Assembly: GCA_951217055.1 (NCBI GenBank)
Contig: OX578279.1
Coordinates: forward strand, 25,198,173-25,262,172
Source of the DNA: Gerris lacustris
Lineage: Eukaryota > Arthropoda > Insecta > Hemiptera > Gerridae
DNA: 64,000 bases
Direction of reading: 5' to 3'
In this document: one piece after another, positions 24,757-36,047 of the stretch
How positions within the stretch are numbered: the stretch's first letter is position 1
How the letters are laid out: each line of letters starts with the position of its first letter
The notes under the pieces: model-generated
The model's database searches: none
What the model was told of the DNA's origin: nothing
The model's input: only the letters and a program-made list of their open reading frames with translations
Translations under genes and position numbers: made by a program

Positions 24757-24904
24757 CGGGGAGGGGGGGGGGGGGGGCAAAGTCTCATGTTTATATTTCT
24801 TTTTATTTAAAAGTTATTGGAACCGTTCAGAGTGACAGACAGACAGGCACAGGAAAGAAACTATAAGGGTTTCTTTTTCTAGTTTTACCAACGAAACCCT
24901 AAAA
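24757..24904 (+). mobile_element. Poly-G repeat element, 3' fragment
   Basis: A 15-G tract (24763-24777) is followed by AAAAGTTATTGGAACCG, GTGACAGACAGACAG, CTATAAGGGTTTC and TTACCAACGAAACCCT. That is the right end of the element at 16730-17780 with the left part missing. Confidence 0.65.
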
Positions 24905-25138
24905 ATGAATTACATAAAAGGCGGTGATATTCTTCATTCTATCATCTGAACTTATTGATTTCGTGTGCAAATATCCTTTCTCGTTTTATTATAAAACGAA
25001 CACTTTCCGGAGCAGTAAACTAACTCGTCTTTACAATAGTAGACAATTTATCTGCCTCCACCCAGCCATCATCTGCTTTCCTCTAGCTGACACATCACGT
25101 GCCTCTTTCGGAATCAGAGTGCAATCTGACCGTACCCT

Positions 25139-25975
25139 GGTACTTCTTTAGATTGTTACTCCCCTATGGTGTTTTAGAGTATTAATGACTTTGACTAAAT
25201 AACTATTAAAACAAAGAGATGTTTAGTCCAGTGTACTTTGGGACAAAGGAATACACTTCTTATTTTAGTATAAGGGAAGTAACAGTCTATAGAAGATCTT
25301 TCCATACACCTTCTTTAGATTGTTACTTCCCTCTGTTTTTAGGGTCCGTAGGCAAAACCAAGGACCCTTATATTTTCCTGCGTGTGTCTGTCCGTCCGTC
25401 CTGTCGCCTGCTCTCAAGGCTACATCTTTCGTCCGATCACTTTGAAATTTGGCATGTATGTGTCTTGTACCTACCCACATATTTTAAAAATATAGCGACT
25501 TAAAAAAAATATTTTTTGAAAAAAATAGGGTAAAAAAACTTAAGGGTACACCGTGAGGGGTATCATATGAAAGGGTACGTCGAGCTGATTACAAAAATAT
25601 ATAATTCTTTGGTTATAACTTTGATAGGGCGAGCGTAGTCGAGTTTGAAGTGGCTGTGAAACGTGTCCCCCCCCCCCCTCTATCTCGCTTATATGAAGTG
25701 CAAAAAATCTGAAATAATTCCTGAACATTCTTCGACCAAAAGTAAAGATACCACTTTTTGCAAAAAAATACTTTATCGGAAGTTTGTTTATGTGTTTTGA
25801 GATTATCAGGCCCATAGGATAGTTCAAAGTAATTTTTTTAGCATTTTAAAAAACACCATCAATAGGGTACTACTTAAACTATACAGTGTTGCCTACGGAC
25901 CCTCGCTGTGTGCTGACTATCACACACTTGACCTGTTTATTTTTTATAAGGGGAGTAAAAATCTAAAGGAGTGCC
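25139..25975 (-). mobile_element. MITE of the same 8-bp family, copy 3, inverted and interrupted
   Basis: The ends are GGTACTTCTTTAGATTG (25139) and an inverted end closing at 25975. The flanks CGTACCCT and CGTACCAT match at 7 of 8 positions. Reading the minus strand gives the same order of internal segments as copy 1. The copy is split at 25341-25903 by another inverted-repeat element. Confidence 0.75.
25341..25903. mobile_element. 563-bp element with AGGGTCCGTAGGCAA ends
   Basis: AGGGTCCGTAGGCAA at 25341-25355 and TTGCCTACGGACCCT at 25889-25903 are perfect 15-bp inverted ends. Inside are a TGTCTGTCCGTCCGTCC run, a typical 'GATCACTTTGAAATTTGGCA' segment and an 11-C tract. These features recur in non-autonomous repeats of many invertebrates. 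There is no coding capacity. It sits inside the 25139-25975 MITE, so it is the younger of the two. Confidence 0.75.
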
Positions 25976-26965
25976 CGTACCATTAGACTATATCTTAATA
26001 CGATTAATTCAAAGTTTATCTATAATGTCATTATTTATTGATTATATCAGATTGAAGTTATACTCCACACTCACATGTTCAACTCTGTATTGAGGGTTTA
26101 GTGGGAGTTTTTTTTTTGTTAGATATATCAGTTAAATATTATTCTTGTTGTCTGGTGTGTATTAAATTACAGTATAGGGTTACGTTATATTAAACGTGTT
26201 ACGTGTTATACTTATCTTATAGTTATAAGTTCAATTTATCAAATAGATTAGCTAAGTCATTGCATATTATATTGAAGGAGGTGAAAGATAACATTATCGT
26301 ACATTAATCGTATGATGTAAATGGATTCATTAATAGAATCAATATTGAATTTACTGTACTATCTCAAATTGCATAAATCCCGTCGTATATACTTTAATTA
26401 ACCTATTAAAAGACAAAGAAAGAATTTGTTATAAATTAATTGATTGAAAATTATATCTCATTTACATTTAATTATCTGAAATTCAATTTGATTGTTTACT
26501 CTTTTTTCAATTCGATATTAGATATTATTATTAGATATTTTGTGAACTTTGGGCCGATCCAGAATCTAATTACCCTATGTGTGACAATTCGACAACTCAA
26601 CATGATTGCTTGAGGGAAAGCAAAGAAATCAAAAAGGTTTGATGAAACTACAAAAGAAAAGAAAAAAAAAAACTAAAAGAGATCGATTACAATAAATTTT
26701 AAGAATCTAAGTTTCTACCCCATTCAGGGAACATTCTCAAGGGAATTTCATGGCATGGTGCGATTAATTAGCAACAGGCACTGTTCCTTGATGTTGAATT
26801 AATGTAACTAAGTTACAATTTTGGTACTCTCTTTTTGTTTTCATACTTGTTTATTTATTTTAATGCAAATCTTATGTAATGATCTCCTTGTTCATGTTTT
26901 TATTGATAAAATGTTAACAATACAAAAATAGTTCTTAACCTTAAACTTTATCATAAAAAGAAACA

Positions 26966-27083
<118 letters not shown>

Positions 27084-27657
27084 TTATTTATAATAATAAA
27101 TAAATACAAATAGGAAAACAAAATACTGCACCACTAAATATATCTTGTTAAGTGGCTTTTTTCCTCAAGACTACAAAAGCACGCGATCATCCGACTACTG
27201 AAAAGGTCAAGCTTTCGCCGAATCCACCTAACTGCCTTCTAACAACCCAATGCCCTATTACTTATTGTTTAATTAAAATACGGAAGATAAAGGGAATAGG
27301 CCCAATTATCTATAATTTGTTTAAGGGGAGCCGGGGTATGGCGAAGAAAAAAGAGTGTCTGAGTTTGTTGTTAATTTGCCAGATGGATAGCTCGAGCTGT
27401 ACACCAACCAGGCTTCGCTCTCAAGAGTTGAAGATGAGGCTTTATACTACACCGTTCCCCTCTTTCCCTCTCTGGTCTCAATTCAATTATCTTAAGTGGC
27501 CAAGGATTATTTAGCAGAGCTCCCTAACGTCAATTAATAATATGGAGTTACGAATTTTCTTTATCTTTTTTTTGTCCGCTAAAAATAATACTTTTTTTGT
27601 TAAAGCGTGTATTTTTGATCCTTTTGAGATTAGTTTCCTTAATTTAACAAATTTATC

Positions 27658-27766
<109 letters not shown>

Positions 27767-28360
27767 ATATTTTTCTATGTAAATGAAATAAGCAACGCTA
27801 TAGTTTTTTATCTTTTAAAATGATCATAACTGGAATGGATTGTAACATAAAATTAAATTATTCTGAAGAGATAATTTTTTTTTTTACTCTTAATAGGAGT
27901 GAGTATTAAATAAAGAAATGTAAATTTTCTTCTTTATACAGTATATCATTTTTGTTTTCAATTTCTTTAATTATCCTTTTTATATTTTTAAGAATTAAGT
28001 ATTGTTATCTTGATTTTTATTAAATAAAATGCTTTTTTTGATAAAGGATTTAGAAGTGAAATTATGCATGAATAAACAAAAAAAAATGTATTTCTAAATC
28101 AAATTGCTTTATATTTTTCGTTTTTCCCCCTCTCACCTATATTCATTTCTATTCATTTATCTAAGTATTATAATTTTGTTTGTTAACAATATTTTTTTTG
28201 CTCGTCAACTAAACTATATCTTTATAAGAGTCATCATCAAATTATTGATATAATTATGGTTACTTTGTATTTAATAATAATAATAAAATACTAAGAACAT
28301 AACATTATTTTTATGCTATTAAAAATAAAAAATAGCCTAATAGCAAAAAAATAGTAGCCA

Positions 28361-28817
28361 ATTAGTGGCACACAGCTATCTCGAGTCCTCTTATTGGATA
28401 GATAGTCTAGTAAGAATTAAAAGTGTGGGTTTTAGACCTGTTTCGTTTTCCAGTGGGACCACACTCGTTTTTATTTAATAGTATATTTGATCAAATGTAT
28501 TATTATGAGAGAAGAGAGAATGGGGTAATTATGGGCCACCATTAAATTCCATTAAAATCGGATGAGTTGTTTCGAAGTTGTGTTTTTGCTACCTGTATTC
28601 TTTTATCTATGTATTATAATTTTTTAATAAAAAAATAAATAATTAAATAATTTTAATAATAAACAACATACTCTCCGATACGATACCAATAATTTTCTAT
28701 GATGACACCCAACAGATTTCTGCTTAGGATTTTTTTAATTAAATAACAAACAAAAAAATTCATTCTTCAGAATGACCAGGGTGCTTTCGTTACTTTTGGT
28801 AAGCTCGGGAGCAATAA
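28361..28817 (+). mobile_element. Hairpin-tailed repeat family, copy 2
   Basis: The 5' part matches copy 1 (GCCAATTAGTGGCACACAGC). The middle keeps CATTAAAATCGG. The 3' part keeps ATTTCTGCTTAGGATTTTTT, TTCTTCAGAA and the 30-nt stem-loop at 28783-28812. Stem positions have changed (GCTTTCG against CGGGAGC; TTACT against GGTAA), but every changed pair is still a G-U pair. The copy is longer than copy 1 by about 120 bp in the centre. Confidence 0.65.
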
Positions 28818-30349
<1,532 letters not shown>

Positions 30350-31107
30350 GGTTGTGCGTGAAGTCTTACGTAAAAAGGGTACCGTTGGTTGGTATTGTGA
30401 ACATGAAATTAGTTAGAATAAGAGGGGGGGGGGGGGGGGGGGGAGGGGGTACGGAAAAAATGTTGATGATTTTTAACAAATGGCATGGAAAATTACACAA
30501 GGGTTATATATTTTTGTAATCTACTCTTTAATACCTTTCATTTGATACACTACACAAAATTTGAAAAAAAAAAATAAAATAAAAAATTTAAATGTTTTAT
30601 AGAATATTAGTGTTAATTATTAAGTAAAACCATATTAAAAGAAGATTTATTAAAAATAATAAAAAAATAAAATCCCGTAACATGGATTATCCGCCATTTT
30701 GGATTCCCAGTTAATTAGAGACCGCATATTTTTAGTAACAGCAAACATTTAGGTATTAGCAAAATTTTGCTATTTTTTTTTTACAAAATGGCATGAAAAA
30801 TTAAACACTATCCACAAGTGTTATATATATATTTGTAATCTACTCTTCAATACCTTTCATTTGATACCGACTCAAAATTAAAAAAAAAAAGAAATTTCGC
30901 GTAACATGAATTATCCGCCATTTTGAATTTAGACAGCTTATAATTTTGAGTTCGCTATATTATTCCTTTGTGACCGTCAAAAGTATCTTTAATCTCTTTT
31001 TTTGGTTTAATCTCTTTTCATTCAAAAGTTATTGAAACTGTACAGAATGACAGACAGACAGACACAGGAACGAAACTATAATATAAGGTTTTCAACGAAA
31101 CCCTAAA
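30350..31107 (+). mobile_element. Poly-G repeat element, second copy
   Basis: This copy shares with 16730-17780 the left segment GTGCGTGAAGTCTTACGTAA, a 20-G tract (30424-30443) and two copies of TTTGTAATCTACTCTT. It also shares the Cys-like 'TATCCGCCATTTTG' blocks, a GACAGACAGACAGACACAGG run and the right end CAACGAAACCCT. It holds two internal units instead of three, and an AT-rich filler lies at about 30570-30670. Confidence 0.7.
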
Positions 31108-31194
31108 AAAAATCAGTCCGACACAACTTGTATTTAACTTACTCGTATACTTGGTCCAGTTTTGTTTTTTGGTTGTTTCAGTGTTTCGTGATTA

Positions 31195-31560
31195 CATTTA
31201 AATTAAACAAATTTTTATCAATATTTACTATACAAATAATTCCTCCCCGGTGGGGAATAGAACCTGACCTATATTTTTCCTGGGAAAACTACTTTCATAG
31301 TTTGATTCTTATTTAGATAACTGTATTTTAAAATTTTTTAATCGTCGGTTTATGAGAAGGTTTTTTTTATTTTAATGTTTTGGGAGGCAGCTAGCGTTCT
31401 AAAAAATAGAACTAAAATTATTTTTTTGTTTTATCTCAGAGTATGATCTTTCTGTGATTTATGTCTATTTTGTCAATGCATTCGGTCCAGTAGTTAGGCT
31501 GCACGCGTCTGTACAGACAACAGACAGACATCTTTCAAAACCACTTTCTTGAACTCAAAA
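31195..31560 (+). mobile_element. Decayed repeat with CAGACAGACA tail
   Basis: TAATCGTCGGTTTATGAGAAGG and TCGGTCCAGTAGTTAGGCTG are followed by ACAGACAACAGACAGACATC. A related segment follows the poly-G element at 17840-17960 (AATCGTCGGAACCGTTTACG). Several invertebrate repeats end with such a 'KF..NR' pseudo-frame plus CAGA run. No open frame. Confidence 0.4.
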
Positions 31561-32694
31561 CGTGTATTTTATCATAATTTCATAATCGTCGTTTTTGCAA
31601 TCACAATACTTTCTTTCTATATTATATACTACGTACATGAGAATGTACAAAAAGTTAAATTGTTATTTATTATTAATTGCTATTCGGCAAACATAATTTT
31701 ATTATCAATCAATCCCTTAAAAATGAGTTGATAGAGAAGTTTTCAAGTCTTCAAGTCTCACACGATCTTATTAATATAACCATGATTTTTTTTATAGAAA
31801 TCTAATGGCATTCAAACTTCAAACTATTGTATATTCCAATAAATCACTAATTATACAAATGTATTCTAAGCTAAAGTAACTATTTCCATCAGTAAATCTA
31901 AATCTTAAATTTAAATTTTGTTTGTGACCGCCAAGCAAGTGCAAACATTAGGTTTCTTTAAAGTTAAGTTGTGTTATTTTTTAAGTTGCCGAAAGATTGA
32001 ATCGAGTTCTTGTCGGCAAATGTTTCACTTGGTTGTTCATAGATTTTATTAAGTTTTTCAAGCTGAAAAAAAGTACCTTCCATGAACAGTTTTGGTTTAT
32101 TTACTTTTTCATTATTTTTTCTAATTTTTATTAAAGATTATATTTTTATTAAGAGATTAGTGTAAGTTCGATTAGATTTAGGTCACTGATTAGTATTAAT
32201 TGTCAATGATGATTATTAAATTGCTGATTTCTATGAACACCTACTCCATTATTGGAATTTATTTTTCTCAATAATATAATTGTATTGAGCGATTGAATTT
32301 ATGAACTGAATCCTAGAATTAGTTAAGTTAACTGTAGCCAAGAAGTTACTGTATCAAGTGTTCCAAAACTTAGTGCTGCAGAGGAGTTGCCCTCTTCAAC
32401 CACTCTAAACTTGGTTGGCAAGGAAACCAACCTCTCTTCTCAGAGCACGTTATCAAATAGAATGGCCTCGCAGATGTTTCCACCAAATGGCCAACAGATG
32501 TCGCGGAAACTCTGGTAATAAAAGCTAATAAACAGTGGATCCAACTTAGAGAAGTATTAGGTTAAGGAAATTATGGTTTTAACTTTCTAGCTAATTCAAC
32601 TCATTTCAAAATAACCTTAATCTCATTAAAAAAATAAGAAAATTCGTTTTCTATTTCTTTCATAATTAAGTTTTTTAGATATGGCTTAACTCGT
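31561..32694. other. AT-rich spacer with a GC-richer island
   Basis: 32370-32575 is richer in GC and can be read as RGVALFNHSKLGWQGNQPLF and NGLADVSTKWPTDVAETLV with one stop between. It may be a relic of a mobile-element protein but shows no motif I can name. Confidence 0.4.
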
Positions 32695-32959
32695 TGATAA
32701 GGCAAGTGAAGTTATTCTGTATCTAGTTTAGTAGCTTTCAAACATTTTTTGAAAAAGGTAAGAACTTTACATAGTTATTTTTTTTAACATTTACCCAAAT
32801 GCTAGGGGAGGATCCTGACGAAAGGTGCATCTACTTCATGTCGGAGATCGACATAAGACATAAAATCATAAGAAAGGAGTCTTATGAAGTTCTCACCGTT
32901 TTCAAAAAATGTTTTAATGATACTAAACTAGATGCTGAATAACTTCACTTGCCTCATCA
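32695..32959 (+). mobile_element. 265-bp element with ~65-bp inverted ends
   Basis: TGATAAGGCAAGTGAAGTTA (32695) pairs with AACTTCACTTGCCTCATCA (to 32959). Similarity continues through ATCTAGTTTAGTA and AAACATTTTTTGAAAA. The centre holds an ATG-started frame of 47 codons (32799-32942) starting MLGEDPDERCIYFMSEIDIR and ending in KLDAE; I do not recognise it. The frame runs into the right arm, so it may be chance. A hammerhead-like motif follows 80 bp downstream. Confidence 0.6.
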
Positions 32960-33038
32960 CCTATCACCACCTATTTTCACATCATCTTTCACCTATTTTC
33001 TGTTACTAATGCGACTCTATTTCTTCCACATTTCGATA

Positions 33039-33078
33039 CTGATGATGGCCCAGTGAAGGCTGAAAGCTGCTTTGGCTA
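33039..33078 (+). ncRNA. Second hammerhead-like core, weaker
   Basis: CTGATGA (33039-33045) is followed by one extra base (T). Then come a stem GGCC/GGCT (33047-33050 and 33058-33061, one G-U pair) and GAAA (33062-33065). Stem III is short, GC/GC, with a seven-base loop, then U (33077) and A (33078) as U16.1 and H17. No stem I is visible next to it. The extra base after A9 is in the same place as in the core at 59606-59657. It could be a degenerate Penelope-type motif or chance. Confidence 0.25.
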
Positions 33079-33089
33079 ATGCCAAGTTT

Positions 33090-34872
33090 GAATTTACGTG
33101 GAGAGACGATATTATTATTCCTAAAGAATTTTTCGTTTTCTCAGATTTGAGCCCAACTGATAAATGGTCTAGCGTTTAAAGTTTTCTCTCTGTCAAGTTG
33201 TGTACTTGACTTTAAGATAAATTGTCAGGAGAAACTGTCTAACTCTTTGCAATTTTATCTTTAAAAACTTCCTTGTTCTTGATTTCATCCATCATTTAAT
33301 GGTAAATATTACTTATCTTGTTTCAAAGTTAATTTAACAATGTGAACAAATTTAGTTAAAAATTAGAATAGATTATCTTCTTTTTTTCGTTTATAATCTA
33401 ATGCATGTATTATGAACTTAAAAGAGAATGAAGTTATTTAAAAAATATTTAATTTTAAAATGCTGAATAATATCTTAAAGAATAAACAAATAGTACTTAG
33501 CTATTTATGAAAATAATTCGGTCAATTTCGACACAGAAACGTACCCGTTTTTATTACAGACCCAAATGTGTTATAAGACCGACGTTATGAATCGTAAGTT
33601 GCTTTTGTGTTTGAAATTACTGAGAAATGTCTTGCTACAGAAATGGAAGTATTAAAAAAATATCTCTTTATAGTCTGTAGTCGGTAGTAGTCTATAGTCT
33701 GCTATCTGTACTCTATGCAGACGTGGAAGCCTATAAACTACTAGGACAATGTTCATCGGATTTGGCATCAATGTTCAGAAAATGCATACTCTAAAGTGAA
33801 ATCGAGAAATGAATTTTAGCTATAAACTTTGAGGCGACCCCCCCCCCCCCCCCCCCCCCAAGAAAAAAAAAAAGTTTCTCGAAAACGGTTTTCAAGACAA
33901 TTCTAAAACTTAGTCCATTCAAATATAAATCTATAACCTGGGAAAAAATCTAGTTTCTATGATATTGATGAAAATAAATCTGATTTTATTGAAACTCGAA
34001 AGCAAAAAGTAAATACCCGCATCTGTTTAAAAATAAATCAATTAAATAAGATATTATGGAATTTCATACGGTATCAATATCTAAATGAAATAGCTATGTT
34101 ACCAATTTCTTCTATTATTAGTCCAGTTTCCTGTAATCAACTTTTGCGACTTTTTTAATCTACATGAATCGATTGCTATAAAAAAAGTGGGAGGATTAAA
34201 AAAAACTGATTTTCTTTTTATAACAAAATAAGTACATTTAGACTCTACTTAATTTTTTAATGAACGTCGAATAATTATCAAGGAAAAGTTGTTATCATTT
34301 TTGGTTGGGGAAAGACATTTGTGAAATTAACCGTAAGAGCTAAGTGTTAAGTTTTCCTCTAGACTTAACACAACTACAGACCAAGAATTCCTTTAAACTT
34401 TTCTCTTAAGATTATCTCCTTTACGTACATTCATACACATCTATGCATGAACTTTCGGCTTACTAACATTAAAAAGAAAAACCTTTAATCGAAATTAAAC
34501 TGGTGTAATAGTACTTTAAACTGTTATTTGTTTGAAAATTATGAAAAACTTTTCCCTCTATATTTTACACAGATGATTTAACTTATAATTTCAAATATTT
34601 ACTTTTTCCACCTTATTAAACTAAGCTTTGTGTTTTTAATAAGTTTTATAATTATAATGAAATGTTGAAATTACACTGATTTCTAATATACGAGTATAAG
34701 GGTATATTTAATGAGATATCCCCTGAGTCCATCTGTGATTTCTAGAATTTTGTTTGTGGAATATAAATTGTTGTATTTAATTCTGTAATAAGGTTGATTA
34801 TTATTTTAGTTTCCATTGTTTGTAATGCTAACTTTGTATTATATAAAGTGACAATATTTTTAAAAACAATAC
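33090..34872. other. AT-rich spacer with a 22-C tract
   Basis: A small tandem motif (AGTCTGTAGTCGGTAGTAG) is at 33672. No neighbouring exon of the RRM gene was found here on the minus strand. Confidence 0.5.
33838..33859. repeat. 22-C homopolymer
   Basis: An uninterrupted run of C followed by an A-rich run. It is the longest C tract in the window. The adjacent sequence is not clearly one of the poly-G elements. Confidence 0.95.
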
Positions 34873-34906
34873 TGTTGAAGAATAAGTTTTGTTGAACTAC
34901 AAGTTT

Positions 34907-34945
<39 letters not shown>

Positions 34946-35090
34946 TTTTTTGTAAACCTGCTTTTTCTCTTGTGTCAACTTTGTGCCAAACTAGATAATT
35001 CGTCTAATTATTTTATTCTCAAGAGAGAAATTGTTCTTTTTGTAATTCAGAATAAAAGCCGTGGTTTTTCAATCTCTAAACTCTGCTTCA
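34873..35090 (+). mobile_element. Copia-type long terminal repeat (LTR)
   Basis: The segment begins TGTTGAAG, as Copia LTRs usually do with TGTTG, and ends CTGCTTCA with the expected terminal CA. A polyadenylation signal (AATAAA) lies about 40 bp before the end. A (TTA)n run sits inside the first third. Directly downstream, after a TTA spacer, is a primer-binding site complementary to initiator tRNA-Met, which fixes the orientation and the superfamily. No gag-pol reading frame and no second LTR follow, so this is an LTR plus leader rather than a full element. No clear target duplication was seen. It lies in the intron downstream of the minus-strand RRM exon. Confidence 0.6.
34907..34944. repeat. 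(TTA)n microsatellite
   Basis: About 12 TTA units inside the Copia-type LTR. It produces Ile or Asn runs in spurious frames on both strands. Confidence 0.97.
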
Positions 35091-35093
35091 TTA

Positions 35094-35123
35094 GGTTATG
35101 GGCCCAGCACGCTTCCACTGCGC
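35094..35123 (+). other. Primer-binding site complementary to the 5' half of initiator tRNA-Met
   Basis: The plus strand reads GGTTATGGGCCCAGCACG followed by CTTCCACTGCGC. Its complement equals roughly nucleotides 10-39 of an arthropod initiator tRNA-Met as I remember it, from the D-arm (GCGCAGTGGAAGC) to the anticodon loop (CCCATAACC). Copia-class elements are known to prime from a half-tRNA cut in the anticodon loop, using only about 15 nt. Here the match covers about 30 nt. The match stops sharply at the anticodon-loop side, which rules out an ordinary tRNA gene. Confidence 0.75.
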
Positions 35124-35383
35124 ACCCTTTTTATATTGCAGTTTTACTCTTTATAATATTCACTGATTAAAAATTGCAATATATTTATCCCATAAAATTT
35201 TAGATCATTTGAGATAATTGGACATTTTAAATAAAAGGAACAAATAAATATTTCAATACAGTGCTGTATACCGTGCTCGTATGGATGGGCATATAGTGTA
35301 GGAAAACAACCTCGCATATACATTTATAGTTCATATTTATATTATAGTATGATTTTATTTAAAAGTAAATGTTGATCACTCAC

Positions 35384-35491
35384 CTAAAGTTTGTCCCAGT
35401 ATTGTCCTTCCATCTTCACCTAAACAGGCTCCTCTAGCGTCGAACGGATTTGTGTATTGTACAAATGCGTATCCTTTGTGCATGGAGATAC
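35384..35491 (-). CDS. Internal exon, RRM of an hnRNP C/RALY-like RNA-binding protein
   Basis: This is a single 108-nt exon on the minus strand. It is bounded by an acceptor (TTGTTTCAG just before 35491) and a consensus donor (GTGAGT from 35383). It enters with the last two bases of a codon (xGT, probably Gly) and leaves with one base, so both flanking introns are phase 1 and the exon is symmetric. It reads [12 protein letters not shown], then [11 protein letters not shown], then [20 protein letters not shown] fits the RNP1 consensus (K/R-G-F/Y-A/G-F/Y-V-x-F/Y) and should be beta-strand 3 of the RRM. The GEDGR...GQ.L run matches the part of hnRNP C/RALY proteins that follows RNP1. Known family members bind U-rich pre-mRNA in the nucleus, and that role is carried over by homology only. 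The exon with RNP2 and the exon expected to start with Asp were not found. Identification as this subfamily is strong; the exact gene name is not decided. Confidence 0.85.
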
Positions 35492-35563
35492 CTGAAACAA
35501 TTCAGACATTTTGTCTAGTAATAATGATTTAGATAATTCTGTGCTCATTGCATGCTTATAATT

Positions 35564-36047
35564 TGAAATAAAGTTGTTGAAGGGGAATAATTGTAGATAC
35601 ATTTTGCTGTAAGTAATCTAATACTTATTTTCTGAAACAAATTTGTTGGAGGGGAATAATTGTGGTTACATTTTGCTGTAAGTAATCTAATACTTATTTT
35701 CTGAAACAAAGTTGTTGGAGGGGAATAATTGTTGATACATTTTGCTGTAAGTAATCTACTACTTATTTTCTGAAACAAAGTTGTTGGAGGGGAATAATTG
35801 TGGATACATTTTGCTGTAAGTAATCTAATACTTATTTTCTGAAACAAAGTTGTTGGAGGGGAATAATTGTTGATACATTTTGCTGTAAGTAATCTAATTC
35901 TTATTTTCTGAAACAAAGTTGTTGGAGGGGAATAATTGTTGATTCATTTTGCTGTAAATAATCTAATTATTATTTTCTGAAACAAAGTTGTTGGAGGGGA
36001 ATAATTGTGGATACATTTTGCTGTAAGTAATCTAATTATTATTTTCT
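35564..36047. repeat. Minisatellite, 7 x 69 bp, intronic
   Basis: Seven near-identical head-to-tail units of 69 bp lie about 70 bp from the acceptor of the RRM exon, in its upstream intron. Each unit contains the blocks GTTGTTGGAGGGGAATAATT, ACATTTTGCTGTAAGTAATC and TTATTTTCTGAAACAAA with only scattered substitutions. Because 69 is divisible by three, the array makes an artificial 123-residue open frame on the minus strand. That frame has no start-codon context and should not be taken as a gene. On the minus strand each unit carries TTTGTTTCAG, close to the real acceptor of the neighbouring exon. Confidence 0.95.

Noticed and set aside
27152..27514. 120-codon open frame between two (AT)n tracts
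   Set aside because: GTG start, no recognisable motif, no upstream signals, not supported by codon pattern.
32371..32577. Possible retrotransposon protein fragment (LADVSTKWPTDVAETL)
   Set aside because: Superficially like the end of a Copia RNase H, but no catalytic motif is present and two frames are equally open.
34742..34978. Asn-run protein on the minus strand and Ile-run on the plus strand
   Set aside because: Both come from the (TTA)n tract inside the Copia-type LTR.
35545..35916. 123-codon repetitive frame on the minus strand
   Set aside because: It exists only because the 69-bp minisatellite unit is a multiple of three.
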